Position numbers and translations under genes: made by a program. Below are positions 1 through 11,501 of a stretch of DNA of 64,000 nt, piece after piece. How positions within the stretch are numbered: position 1 is the stretch's first letter; every line of letters begins with the position of its first letter. The stretch comes from Trichomonas vaginalis G3. Taxonomy: Eukaryota > Parabasalia > Trichomonadida > Trichomonadidae. Location: contig NC_067206.1 of NCBI RefSeq assembly GCF_026262505.1, positions 21,467,896 through 21,531,895 on the forward strand. The letters are read 5' to 3'. The notes beneath the pieces were generated by a model. It saw only the letters and a list, made by a program, of their open reading frames with translations, had not been told where the DNA came from and searched no databases.

Positions 1-1850
1 TTTATGATTAATAATTTCTATAGTTCTCATGGATTCGTCGTCTTGCCTGGTATTCTGTTAGTCTGTTTGTTTGTGAGGAAATTTTTACTATCATATATAA
101 AGCGTAGTAAAGTATTATGATTATTACATGAAATCGGTGGTATACTTACTAATATTCTAATGTCATCTTTTGTGCTCGAGATTTTGATTCTATATTACTG
201 AGGGTATTTTTTATCGTTGTAATATGTTGTGGGTATGAAATTTAATATTAGATATAAGTAAAATAATAAATAAAATAAGAGATATATAATATATAGTAAT
301 TATAAATAAAAATATAAATAATATAATAAATTAAATATATGTATAAATTAAGCCCATTTAGTTAATTTAAAAGTCTTAATATAAATAAGATTTAATAATA
401 TATTAATACAAGTAAATAAGATAAATAAATAAAAATAAATAAATAAATAATAAAGAAATAAGTAATAAAATAAATAAATAAATAAAAAAAAATAAATAAG
501 ATAAATAAATAATAGTAAATAATATATATATATAAGAGATATGTAATAATAAAATTACATAAACATGTTGTTGATTTCTTCATTCATGTATGTTTCTATT
601 AGTTTCTGTCGTTCTGAGAGAGCAAGAATATACTAATTTTGTGTAATCGCAAGAAATCCAATTTACTGAATAGAAAAATTATATTACGAGTTTTATCAAT
701 TAGTAAACTTAGGTATATTATTATTATAAAATGAAAACATGTTTTGTCATAAAGATAATAAAAAAGATATTTAATTAGAGACGGTTATTATTTCTGTGGG
801 TAGAATCCGTGTGAGTCCTGGGAACAAGATATGATCATGCGAAGCCCCTGGACCAAAGGCTATATGTCTGGCCTGCAAGCCGATCTCATGATCGAATTCC
901 CAGAGAATATATCCTCCCCAAATTCTGATTCGTTTCTGGGAAGCTGGTCATGTTGGGAACAAATAATTTCATCAATTATCCATTTCTATAGTATAATTCT
1001 AGTCGATCTCTTACGCGTTCGTTTTCCATTTTATTAGAGCGAGGGTTCTTTTCGTCTGACTTTTGAATTTAATAAGTTTCAAACGAGAAGAATTACGCTT
1101 CCTTAAAGATATAGAACTAGAACAACTATCGACAAGATGTACAAAATATAGCATGTAAGGATGAAAAATAGCGTGACTTCATTTTTGACAAAGGTTAACA
1201 ATGTCAACAAGTTTGCGTCGCTTAAAACACTTGGAAATAATACAATTCTATGAGTATCTTTTGTATAATTAAATGAAATAATCCATAAAACCTCCAACAA
1301 TTTTTTTCTTAAAAAAACTTATAAAATATATAAAATAAAATTAATCTTAAATAAAAATATTTATATATAGAATTTATTAGAATGATTCATATAATTATAT
1401 CATAATATACATATCCAAATTATATCTAATAACATAATATATATATAATTTAAAATACTTCGAATGTTGTAACTTTTACATTATCATAATAGACTCTCAA
1501 ATTATTATTGGAAAAACGTTTTGAGTCGTATCAATTTAAAAAAAATTTGTGAGTTTTTAAGATTTTTCGAGCTAATGTAAATCGGTTATTTTTCTTCAAA
1601 AAAATTATATTCAATTTCCAAAAATTTTTTGAATTTGCTGGAGAAACTATGGTCTGAAGTACATATATAGAATCAGTACCTCGCAGACTAAATCTCTATT
1701 ATGCACCGAAAAAATTTTTGGAAATGTCGTTCGCATTTCTCGTATATACGAAAAAAAATCTACATTTGTGTCAATGATTCAGTTTTTTAAAACTAACCAC
1801 CATTTAATGTAATCAAGAAAAATATAGAATGAGTTTAAATAATTAAAATG
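1..1850. other. AT-rich sequence without a recognisable gene
   Basis: Very AT-rich sequence with short chance ORFs only. It includes a simple-sequence block of TAAA/AATA-type repeats (about 240-545). A somewhat less AT-rich patch at 780-1040 holds a 68-codon ORF that I do not recognise and that has no supporting context. No RNA gene or transposon end is seen. Confidence 0.6.
405..545. repeat. TAAA-type microsatellite
   Basis: Near-continuous TAAATAAA-like units on the plus strand. The minus-strand ORF across it encodes only Tyr/Ile/Leu/Phe and is a by-product of the repeat. Confidence 0.8.
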
Positions 1851-1859
1851 AGTTGAGAG

Positions 1860-3910
1860 TAGTATTGTCATGTAACTATAATATCTTCTCACCTCCAATT
1901 CTCTATGGCGCCGAAAAAATCTTGTGAACAATTTGCTACCTCACATAGTACTTTCACAAAATTCTCGCGCCATCAATAGAGAACTAGAGCCTGTGAGGTA
2001 CTTTTGATACTTATCCTACTTACCTTCGGCAGCTCTAGTTCCAACCTAAAATGTGCTAAATAATCCCGCAATTGTTCACCATTGGGGCAATTTTTTTAGC
2101 CCATTTTGGCTGGAATTGAGGTGCGAGAAGAGATTTGTATGAAATTATATCTCTCACCCTCCACAAGTCATTCTCATATGGCGCGAAAAAATTGTGAAAC
2201 GACCAATGTTCTCACCAAAATTCCTGTCGCCATATTAGAAACTAATGCCTGTATTTACTTATACTATCCAGTGTTACTCTCAGGCTCTATTCCAAATCCA
2301 AATATGGCTAAAAATCCGCGTCAATTTTTTCACATGACGGGCATTTTTAGCCATTTTCGCTGGGAATTGGAGGGTGAGAGGAGTAGTCATTGTATGAAGC
2401 AATATTCTCTCAACCTCCAATCATTATGCGCCGAAAAAATTTTGGAAATCGACCACATTTCACCAAAAATTCTCGGGCGCCATATCAGAAACTAGACCTG
2501 TTAGGGCTGATACCTATCCATGCTTACCGCGCAGCTCTATTCCAAAGCCAAAATGGCAAAAATTGCCGCAATTGTTTCACATCTTGCGGCAATTTTAGCC
2601 ATTTGCTGGAATGAGGTGTGAGAGTTAATATTATGATAAATAATATCTCTCACCCTCCAATTCATCCTTTATGGCGCCGAAAAAACTTTTTTGGTGAAAT
2701 GCACCAACATGTCACCAAAATTCTACGTGGCGCCATATAGAGAACTAGAGCCTGTTGAGGTACTGATACTATTTCATGTACCTCGCAGCTCTAGTTCCAA
2801 GCCAAAATGGCTAAAAAATTCGCCAGTCGCCAAATTGTTCACATTGAGCGGCAATTTTATAGCCATTTTTGCTGGGTAAACTTGGAGGTGTAAGAGTATG
2901 TATTGTATGAAATATATCTCTCATCCCTCCAATCATCCTATGGCGCGAAAAATTTTGAAATGCGACCACATTTCACCAAAATTGTGCTCGGATCACTCAT
3001 ATAGAGAACTAGAATGCACTGTGACAGTACTATACTATCCACGTACCTCGTCGAGGCTCTAGTTCCAAGCCAAATATGTCTTAAAAATCCCGGCAACGCG
3101 CTAATATATCTGCAATTAACTATCCTAGATCGAATCTGTCAGATTCTCAGTCTGTCTCTACTATAGAATCAGAGATTGTCCTCTAACATATAACTATAAT
3201 ATCCAATAATCTTCGCATATTATACTATCATGATTCTCATACTCAATCAATATCAATTATATTTTTTTTTCGTAATTAATTATATTACGATAATACAATT
3301 AATATATCTAATTGTTCTCTCTAGTTAATTAATAAGATATAATATTCTAGTAATTTATCTATCATCGATCTGTAAATGAACATTGAAGAGTGCTTGGAAG
3401 TAGTATTGTATGAAATAAATCTTCTCACCCCCAATCATCCATATGGCGCCGAAAAAATTTTGAGTGAAAATTGCGAACCTACATTTCACCAAAAAATTTT
3501 CTCGGCGCCATATAAAATCTAGACCGTTGAGGTACTGGTAACGATCCATGGATGTACCTCCGCGAGCTCTAGTTCAGCCCATAAATGGCTAAAATTGCCC
3601 GCAACTTGTTTCCACATTGCGGCAATTTTTAAGCCATTTGGCTGGAAATGAGGGGAGAGTAGTATTGTTATGAAATAATCATCTCTCACCCCCAATTCAT
3701 CTTTCTTTTTTTTTTCGCCGATAATGGCGCCGAAAAAAAAGATTTTGGTGAAATGCTACCAATAATTCTCACCAAAATTTCTCGGCGCCATATTAGCAAA
3801 CTAGAGCCTGTAGTATCTCGATACTCTCCCATGTACCTCGCAGGCTCTAGTTCACAGCCAAATATGGCTAAAAAATGCCCGCAATGTTCAACATTCCCGA
3901 TCTTTGTTGG
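1860..3910. repeat. Degenerate ~260-bp tandem repeat array
   Basis: A unit recurs about eight times. Each begins near CTCACCCTCCAAT, then GGCGCCGAAAAAATTTTG, then its near inverse (CACCAAAA...GGCGCCAT), then an AGAACTAGAGCCTG...CTAGTTCCAAGCC inverted pair, then a GCAATTGTTCACATTGCGGC stretch, then ATTTTGCTGG. Starts lie near 1889, 2153, 2409, 2648, 2922, 3424 and 3683, so the spacing is about 240-275 bp, with one unrelated 270-bp interruption near 3090-3355. Units differ mostly by single-base indels rather than substitutions. Each unit contains two internal inverted repeats. No coding function is seen. Confidence 0.85.
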
Positions 3911-6479
3911 TAAGACGAAGAATATGAAATATAAATTATGAGAAATAATGATGAATAATAATAATCACTTTTATATTATTTGACATCGTAAAAGTTTTCA
4001 ACGTTTCTGTCAAACCGTTTTTATCGTTTTCGAATATAACATTCACCAAAAAATTTTTCGCGCCATAGGAAGAATTGAGTGGTTGAATACTGCATACAGG
4101 CTATAGTACTCACACCTCCATAACATCCCAATCAAAATCGCATAAAATTGCAACTTAATCTTCAAGGATTATCCTCCCATTAAAATATATCATGCACTCA
4201 TCTCATCGTACTAACATCTCCAACCCTATGTATTTACAAAAATAATAAAAATTCTTTTGATAATATTATTTTTATAAAATCTTGAATTTTCAAACATATA
4301 TTTCACAAATAATTTACGAATCGGGAAATCTATCTCAACCTACCTTAAAGTATTCCAACTAACTCCGCTTGCATTCTCTACTTCACAACATCATTAAACA
4401 TCCCATCTCACAAAATACTATAATTTCTTCACAACTTTTTTAAACTTTAGAGAATTCATTAAAAAATCGTATGCATTTCAATTTAATTTAGAGATACTTA
4501 GACAAATATTTACAACCAAAATTATCAGAATATTAACGTTTCTTCACAATTACTAAAGAAAAAATAATACAGATTTGGACAATAGTGAACCTTACATGCA
4601 TCTTTCTGTAGATAAAAATAATGCCCGAGTCATAACTCAATCACAACTGGAACTAGAAGGTAGTCTTATACTCCAAGTCCTTCCTATCATCATGCAGGTA
4701 GAAGCTACGTGCACATGATATTCAGCAATTATTATATTCTGTATCAGTATGTCAAGTATGCAGAGATGCCAGCACTTTCCGTTACCCAAAATACAATAAC
4801 ATATTTTTACTATTTAATTCACAGACAGATATGATAAACACAATTTATTATAGCCAATATCAGTACTGGATATACATCTTGGCAGAGAGTATATATTCTG
4901 ATACATCGAGAAACTAGTTCGAATACCTTGATAAGCGCTTATCGTATTATATTTCATAGGTATCTCATAGTATACTTCAGATGAGTTCTTACAATCTTAC
5001 ATACCAATATTCCAAAAAATGACTTATAAAGACTGCTATAGCCAACATCTGTATTTTCATTGCAGAAAATCATTACAATTGAAAGCCAATCTAAATTTGT
5101 CGTCATATTATAGTATTCAGAAATCTTATCCAATTTACAAATTACTAATTTTTCTCAAAAAGATGTGGATAAAGACTATATCAGCCAAATCTATGTATAT
5201 TCATGCAGGAGGACAGACATAATAACAACTTGATAATAAGCCATATTAACTCAAATCTTTCAATATAGTATAGTTATGTATATTTCAGAAATTCCTTCAC
5301 AATTCTACAATACGACATTTCTTCAAAACATGAGATATAAAAAAGACTTTATATCAAGCTCTTTGATATTCTATTGCAGCAGCACTCTCTACAAAAATAC
5401 AAAAAATTGTATGATCATATAGAAAATACAAATATCAACCTTTTCATGTGAAAAATTACAAAATTTGTGGTTCTTCCATTACAAATAGCCAATAATTACT
5501 ATATATAAATTATTATATAAGTCATATATAGCTCAGTAAATACAGCTTTTACACCTTCAATCAAAAATAATAATACTTTATTCAATTAATTTAAAAAAAA
5601 GTCCACATGATTATACTCAATTTCATATTTCCTTCTACGTACTCTCCTGTCGTAAACTTTCTATGTATGCAATCTAACAGTATTGATCCTGACAAAGAGA
5701 ATAAGCGAGCATCTATGTATCAATCCTTCGGCATTGCCGTACATACCGATGTCTACAAAATCGTGTGTTCACATATCCCACTAACATATTCAATGACATT
5801 CATCGTGTATATCGACATGTACCTTATTGATAATCCTTAAAATCGTTTCTACATGCCTTAAGAATTCTAAAACTGGCATCGCTTATAGTTCAATTCAAAA
5901 TAACACTTAGCGACCTTCGAATCACCATATTAATCCACATTCTGGAAGCACAAACAAGATGAGAGTTATGACCGATTCACACTGCGTTCATTTATCACAC
6001 ACACAGAACAACACATTGTTGCTTTAATTGGATTAAAGTGTTGTGATTCCGCATCATGTTATTTCGTGAATCACCTCTACTCCAACAGAGCATCCACTAC
6101 ATTCTCAGCTACTATACTATCACTCCAATATAGCATTTACTGCATTCGACTCAATAGTGTTTATCACTCAAATCTTCAACATCATCCTTCACATAACGAC
6201 CTGCATTTTCTTTGTCTTAACATTGTCTACTCCCAGAAAGTTATAAAATCTCCATATCTGTACCGTCTTATCATAATCCTAGATCTCTCAGCCAGCTCAT
6301 CCACTACTTCTGCCATCACTTTAGCCCAATCTGCAAAAACAATGTTCAAAATATAGTCCTTAAACGACACTAATGTAGCTCGAAACTAGAAATTTCCTCC
6401 AAAATCCCGTGCATTTGTCATAAATACCGCTCTCCAATCACTTTGCACTCAGTGCGCACCCTAAAATCCTAATACACAC
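3911..6479. other. Intergenic sequence, no supported gene
   Basis: AT-rich sequence with only short unrelated ORFs. At 4990-5400 three loosely similar segments recur at about 140-170-bp spacing (motif AAAGACT...CAxATCT...TATTxxATTGCAG), possibly a very old tandem repeat. Nothing else can be supported. Confidence 0.45.
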
Positions 6480-7130
6480 GATGCATAACCTATACTTCGA
6501 GCTAGCGTGCAAGAGGAAATCCAGAGTCCCCTCTATATTGCGCGACAGCAATGATTAGCCACATGTCACGCTCCACTATTGCTGTGGATCCAGGTGGCGC
6601 AAACCTCACAATTTCATCAACATTCTTGAATCTTTCAAGTTGAGGGATGCACTAAAAATATAGCAAAACGGGAAAAAAATTGTGTATGAGCTCCTTTTTC
6701 AATGTTTACGCATCAACAATTTGCGATCAGTCTTCCCTTTAATAAAGAATGAGTGGAAATCGACTCCGTGGAGGTAATCAGATGCTATGCACCAATATTC
6801 TTTGGCAGCAAAAGGTGCATAATGATTGTAAACTCGGAAAAACTCCATTTGTAATCAAATTGAACGAGATCATCTGGCACTTCCTGTAAATTAATTCAAA
6901 AATGTGCCACAAGAGTGTTAAGATACGGTTTGATAATCTTGTGCCAATAAATCTCATTTTCCCCCCATAAATAAAGGCCCCGATAAAATTTTCTTTTAAA
7001 GTCATCAGTAGACTGCGCGAAAGTTTCATCGTTGCTTTGTAATCGGATCAATTTCAAACTTCATCAAAAAATGCTTTTGAGCAAGAAATTGCTTTCCACC
7101 GTTTTTAATTATCAAATTCGATTCCAGTTT
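6480..7130 (-). pseudogene. Decayed protein-coding remnant of unknown family
   Basis: Base composition is less AT-rich than its surroundings. Read on the minus strand, several adjacent frames give protein-like text: an aromatic-rich stretch around 6790-7060 (RKFYRGLYLWGE-like), and a stretch at 6510-6650 containing NVDEIVRFAPPG and AVAQYRGDSGFPLA. The segments lie in different frames with stops between them, so this looks like a relic with several breaks. I do not recognise the family. It could be a host gene or an old transposon gene. Confidence is low because the call rests on codon-like composition only. Confidence 0.3.
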
Positions 7131-7877
7131 ATTGATAATAATTAGCCGCGTAATGTGAACCCATCCTCAAACTCCTATATGATGGCAATGATTCTTCATT
7201 ATACTTCTTATCAGTAAATCACTCCAAATCGTTCTCTCATCCCTAAATTTCTGCCTTTATTGTTCAGTAGGTTTATGTAGCAACTGTGATGAAAAGTAAT
7301 ATTGCTTTGGATATCCGTTCCTCTTCTTCTGAGGACACCGCCTTGACTTCCCTGCTTTTATCCCAAAAAGCGAATCAGCTTCACCCTAAGGCCACCGAAA
7401 TCATAAAAATGAAGAATTTTGAAAAGAGTAAAAAATTCAATCGAATCGACAAACTGCCATTGTCACTTTCATTAAACCTTAACTATGAATTTTCATTCAT
7501 TAATTAACCTATTTCTTTCCAATTCCTATTATTTTATCACGTTTACTATTTTAAAAGTCAACTTTATAAAATATAATAATTATTGGTGTTGTATAGGCGA
7601 GTTTGGTTCTAACGGTATTCATCTGTAAGTTAAAAGAAGTTAATGGTATAAGAATTAATGTTCATTTAAATCAAAATGTATTTCTTTGCATAAATATTAA
7701 TGTTGATAAACAATTGATCAAGATCATTTTTCAACTTCGAAGCTTATTTTGTCTCAATAAATCTAACACGACCTCTTCATTTATTGCCTGTGACTAATCG
7801 TCTATAAATCACTCACCATTTTACCAATACAATAGTCTAACTAGTCTGAGAGTAATTGACGTAGTTATTAAACATTC
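7131..7877. other. Intergenic flank of element A
   Basis: AT-rich sequence with two short ORFs (7286-7507, 73 codons; 7603-7797, 64 codons) that match nothing I know and have no promoter or neighbour support. Similarity to element B begins only at about 7878, so this is the flank of the truncated element A. Confidence 0.4.
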
Positions 7878-7931
7878 GCGGCTTTGAAAACATCTTGTAC
7901 ATTTTTATAAAAATAAAAAAAATATTTTTTT

Positions 7932-8739
7932 TTATTCTTGACTTTGTTGTTGATTTGTTGCATTTGTTGCATTTGTTGTTCTTGAGCTATTTGTTGTTGA
8001 AGTTGTTCTTGTAATACAATACTTTCACCAGTTGCATCTTCCAATTCGAAACTTTCTGCCGTCATTGACAAATACATAGGACATAAAAGTTTTACAGGAA
8101 CAAAGTTTGCGTCAACTAATGTCAACGTTATACTTGCCAAAGTGTTTGAGTTCACTAAGGTTTGAAAAATTCTGCATTCGAATGAACAATAGGCAAACCA
8201 GCAGAGAAAGTATTGTTTATACGCATAAGTATCTTTTGGTCATAATAGTTTCTGTCGACATTCGAATAACACTTTGAACCTAAGTTTGAAACAATATATA
8301 AGATTGGTGTGCTTAATGTCAATGGAATAGACATTCCTTGTATGACACCTTTTCCTGTTATAGGAAACTGTTGGTAGTAAAAACCAGAAATAAGTTTTGT
8401 ATTATAGCTCATATCGTTTATAGTAAACTCAGTCGGACATCCAAACATAATGAAACCTGCTCTAGTTGCAGCACATGTTACACCCGTACTTAAAGTATTA
8501 AATAAGTCAACAAAACCTGTTGGTGGTATATCTGAGTAAGTATCTTCAAAGGAGTATTTTTTACCATTCACAACAATAAAGTCTTCTGGTGTCAAAAGAG
8601 CAAAACAGGCTTTAGTCGTCATTGTGTTTAAAGTTAGTTTACAATACCGTCCTTGAGGACTTTGTAAGTTTGTTGTTATAGAATTATATGACTCAGGGTT
8701 TTTAGTCGTAATAGTATAAACCATTATATCTTCTGCCAT
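7932..8739 (-). CDS. Candidate minor capsid (penton-like) protein, element A
   Basis: The footprint is about 265 codons, starting at the ATG at 8739 (MAEDIMVYTI). The N-terminal 190 residues are beta-rich with no helices suggested. They include a phrase LYIVSNLGSKCYSN that resembles the xxIxSNL strand seen in single-jelly-roll penton proteins of Polinton-like viruses. The C-terminal end is a glutamine-rich tail. It sits beside the major capsid block and is copied in element B at 47354-48151. Family assignment is by position and style, not by a sequence hit. The copy looks broken (about one break). Alternative: another virion surface protein. Confidence 0.5.
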
Positions 8740-8743
8740 TTAC

Positions 8744-9325
8744 TTAGCAAATAAATTTTAATGAAATGTTGTGGTCGTCAAATATTTTTATGACGTCTGG
8801 GAAACTATACTTTAAGTTCAACGTTTCACCTCCTTTCATAACGTATATCTTGTCAATGACATTATATGAAACACCACAGCAACTAATGTCGGGTTCTATT
8901 TCTTTGATGTTTATATCGTCTGCCTCTGTCAAAAGTTTCAATAGTTCTTTCAAAACTTCATGAGGTGCAATGACATATGAGTTCACTTTTACAGGGTTGT
9001 GTTCGACCAAGTTTAACATTATACCTAAAGCTTGACAAATCTTCTCCTGAGTTTGAAGTTTGTCTTTCAGTTGTTGGTAGTCGTTTCGAATATCTGCAAC
9101 AGAACTTAAGTCTCTGCTAACTTCAGGATATGTTGGTTGTTCTTTTACAGGAACAATTGTTATACCATCTTCGTCTTCGTATGGTTTCCCCACTTCAACA
9201 TCTCTGTCTTTGACATTGACAACAACACTTTGACTGTTTGTTTGAGTTGGTGAATTTAACTTCACATCTGCCACCGCCATTAAACCTTTTGAAACACTCA
9301 CGCTTCTATTTTTCGGAAATGACAT
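8744..9325 (-). CDS. Conserved SCCG-domain protein, element A
   Basis: 193 codons. I chose the ATG at 9325 (MSFPKNRSVS) because a short divergent promoter (9323-9346) directly abuts it and the plus-strand gene; the longer upstream ORF runs through that neighbour. The N-terminal half is polar and probably disordered. A short coiled-coil (QQLKDKLQTQEK) follows. The C-terminal ~90 residues form a compact domain with DISCCG and a GGETLNLKYSFPDV stretch. The same C-terminal domain is in element C (21898-22566) with EVSCCG and TTELHLTYNDI, although the N-terminal halves do not match. Function is unknown; the location between capsid genes suggests a virion or assembly role. This copy looks whole. 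Confidence 0.7.
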   Translation of the reverse strand: MSFPKNRSVSVSKGLMAVADVKLNSPTQTNSQSVVVNVKDRDVEVGKPYEDEDGITIVPVKEQPTYPEVSRDLSSVADIRNDYQQLKDKLQTQEKICQALGIMLNLVEHNPVKVNSYVIAPHEVLKELLKLLTEADDINIKEIEPDISCCGVSYNVIDKIYVMKGGETLNLKYSFPDVIKIFDDHNISLKFIC

Positions 9326-9346
9326 TTTACTTAGAATAAAAAGATG
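9323..9346. promoter_or_regulatory. Bidirectional late-type promoter box
   Basis: The two start codons face away from each other across about 18 bp (CATTTTACTTAGAATAAAAAG then ATG). The same arrangement occurs at 32809-32832, 48978-49001 and, in diverged form, at 23040-23064. A T-rich run, CTTAG/TCTAG and ATAAAA just before ATG are the shared parts. Confidence 0.6.
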
Positions 9347-9763
9347 GACGTATTCGAGTATCTCTTCGAATTGAAGCAGAACAAAGTTTACACACACAAA
9401 CAATACAAATACATTGACAGAATAGTTCTTTATACAAACAATGGTAAATGTTATAGAATAGCAATATTTGCTGAACCAAAATATTTCCATAAAGCAAAGA
9501 AAGTTGGTATAACTGAAATGGTGAAAGTTCTTGAAGCAGACAAAAATATAACTTCAAAACTTACAGATATTTCTAAAGGTAAGTTTATCTTACAATATTA
9601 TGTCAAAACTGGCGTACTGTCAATATTTGACGGAGAGAAGTCAGTTCAAGAACAACTTACTGACCTGCTGCCAAAATCTGCTCGATGGAAGCTGTCGTTA
9701 TGCCAATCTGAGGAGCCCCAGCAGGTTTCATCGAACGAATCTTCAAAAGAGCATCTTCCGTGA
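9344..9763 (+). CDS. Unknown 139-aa protein, element A
   Basis: Starts at the divergent box it shares with the SCCG gene (MDVFEYLFEL). The first ~105 residues are a mixed alpha/beta sequence rich in Tyr, Lys and Val, with hairpin-like strands (DRIVLYTNNGKCYRIAI). The last ~35 residues are encoded opposite the 3' end of the major capsid gene (overlap 9657-9763), so the tail composition is partly imposed by the other strand. I do not recognise a family. It is kept in element B at 48999-49417, where it looks broken. A virion or DNA-binding accessory role is possible from context only. Confidence 0.6.
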   Translation: MDVFEYLFELKQNKVYTHKQYKYIDRIVLYTNNGKCYRIAIFAEPKYFHKAKKVGITEMVKVLEADKNITSKLTDISKGKFILQYYVKTGVLSIFDGEKSVQEQLTDLLPKSARWKLSLCQSEEPQQVSSNESSKEHLP

Positions 9764-11267
9764 AAAAGTGCTATTGGTTTTGTAAACTTCTTTGCTTTCA
9801 ATTCATCTGGACCGTCTCTGTCACCAGTATATTGTATTTGTACAGTACCAACAGTTGAAATACCACCCATAAAGTCTTCTGAGTCAGCAAATGGAATGCC
9901 AAGCCAAAAGTTTGAACGGTCTCCATTTGTATATTGAGTTTTTTGACCTCCTGTATGAGTCCATACTTTCACATATGGCATAATAGAACTTTGCATTTCA
10001 GGGTTAATGGTTGTTGTGAAATTGTTGTTAAAGTTCATAGCATCTAATGTCAAGTTGTATGACCTCATATCCTCAACTGTAGAATATTCTTCTCTTGGAT
10101 AATATTTTGCCATCTATGTTTATATGATATTTAATACCGGGGTTGTAGAAACAAGAATAGTCATTTATAGTTCGTCTGAACAGTACAAACATAGTATCTG
10201 CATGTTTCATTGCAGTTGTTAAAGCAATATCTGTTCTTGCACCTGGGTCAGCACTTTGGTTTCCAACTTCACCTGCAAAGTCTTTGACAGATATTTGGTG
10301 TATAGGGAACATAAGTGGAACTGCAATATATTTGGCAGCTAAAGCATTTGAAATATCTGGGTCCAACATATAGACTGCAAGTCTGCTTTTCTATTCTCTT
10401 GCATTCAAATTTTTCGCATGTGAACTTAACTGGGTCCCAAGCAGTTCCAGCAGCATTGAAGTAGTAGTTTACTTCAGTGTTGAGGTTTGAGAAACCAAAG
10501 TCTAAGTCAACTTTGTCTTTGCAAAAGTCGGCGAATGACATTTTATTTGTTCCCACTACTTCTGTAAGAGTGAATGGGTCTTGTGTTGGTGCAATGACTA
10601 AGTTATTTTTGCTTGGAGTAAGTTCAATAGAAATTTTTCCTGCCCAGTTTGGCAAGTATCTTAAAAACCTGAAGATGAGGAAAGATGACAAAGGAACTCT
10701 AAGTTTCAGTTTTACTTTAGTGACAGCATTTCCATCTGAACCAGAAAGGTTAACATAAACTCCTGGAACGTTAGGGTCAAGTCTTCTTATTTTCTCAATA
10801 GTTGCATACTGGTCTGTTTGTTCTCTAGCTTGTGGTTGTACTGAGTTTCTCAAAGCGAACCATTCATAGTTTGCCCATGTTACTGTTTGAACTAAGTCAG
10901 AGTTAGAATATATCTTATATCCCATGAAAACTTCTGGAGCATATTGGTATCCGACATAGAAAATTCCATTGCAACCTTTCTTGTCAGACAACTTGGCAGA
11001 AGGTTTTATTTCAATGTCTTGTTCCACGTATAAGAATGAGTTGTCAATAGAAATTATATGAAACCTGTCGCAAGCAATATCTACTGTTGTTGAAGAACCT
11101 TCTCCAAACTCACCTACATTTCCATAAGAAACAGCAGTTGTATATTCGTAAGTTCCAGGAACTATTTCTGACCTTCTAATGGCATTGTCGCATTCGTTAT
11201 ACCATTCGGAAACATTTCCATTCATGGCATCCAAAACTGTTGGCGTTATATTCTGAGCGGCGTACAT
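9657..11267 (-). CDS. Major capsid protein candidate (double jelly-roll), element A
   Basis: Footprint of about 535 codons from the ATG at 11267 (MYAAQNITPTVLDAMNG), the usual size range for Polinton major capsid proteins. The sequence is strand-rich. Landmarks are an RVPLSSFLIFRFLRYLPNWAG stretch preceding an IELTPSKN strand in the first half, and a WLGIPFAD...VQIQYTG stretch in the second, in keeping with two beta-barrel domains. The element C protein at 18437-20074 has matching phrases in the same order (IIPVNDLLAFQAF...YP...GDIILKYYV and IPVQRDGAGIFF...VTVQVKAYP). I infer the fold from this pattern and the neighbourhood. This copy is broken (about three breaks). Confidence 0.65.
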
Positions 11268-11306
11268 TTCATATGGGTAAAAATATAGAATAGTTGGATT
11301 TATGTG

Positions 11307-11501
11307 TCATAATTGTTTCGTACCAAGCTTTACTTTCTTCCTGACTGAGTTTTTAACTCTTCTTTTTCCTTCATTGCCACTACTTTCACTAGATGAAGTT
11401 ACTTCTTCACTACTTTCACTTTGTTCTACTCTTCTTCTTTGGTGTCGCTTTTGGTAACTTGCCCTCTGCTTCAAGTTGTTGCATCTTTGCCTCATGTTCA
11501 C
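11307..11501 (-). CDS. Small basic Ser/Arg-rich protein, element A
   Basis: 64 codons: an Arg/Lys-rich N-terminus (RHQRRRVEQ), an acidic Ser/Glu run (SESSEEVTSSSESSG), then a second basic stretch (KRRVKNSVRKKVKLG). The start overlaps the 3' end of the large upstream gene by 86 bp in another frame. The reading frame is also open in element B (50945-51148) despite a three-base length difference. Composition fits a DNA-condensing or core protein comparable in style to small basic virion proteins of adenoviruses. That role is inferred from composition only. Confidence 0.5.
   Translation of the reverse strand: MNMRQRCNNLKQRASYQKRHQRRRVEQSESSEEVTSSSESSGNEGKRRVKNSVRKKVKLGTKQL

Noticed and set aside
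392-583. 63-codon minus-strand ORF rich in Tyr/Ile/Leu
   Set aside because: It is the translation of a TAAA-type microsatellite and has no coding character.
831-1037. 68-codon ORF in a less AT-rich patch
   Set aside because: No motif, homologue in the window or promoter; length is within chance expectation.
2106-2879. Several ORFs over the ~260-bp tandem array
   Set aside because: They are repeat-derived, change frame from unit to unit and give no consistent protein.
7286-7797. Two short ORFs left of element A
   Set aside because: No recognisable domain and no second copy; not enough to call genes.
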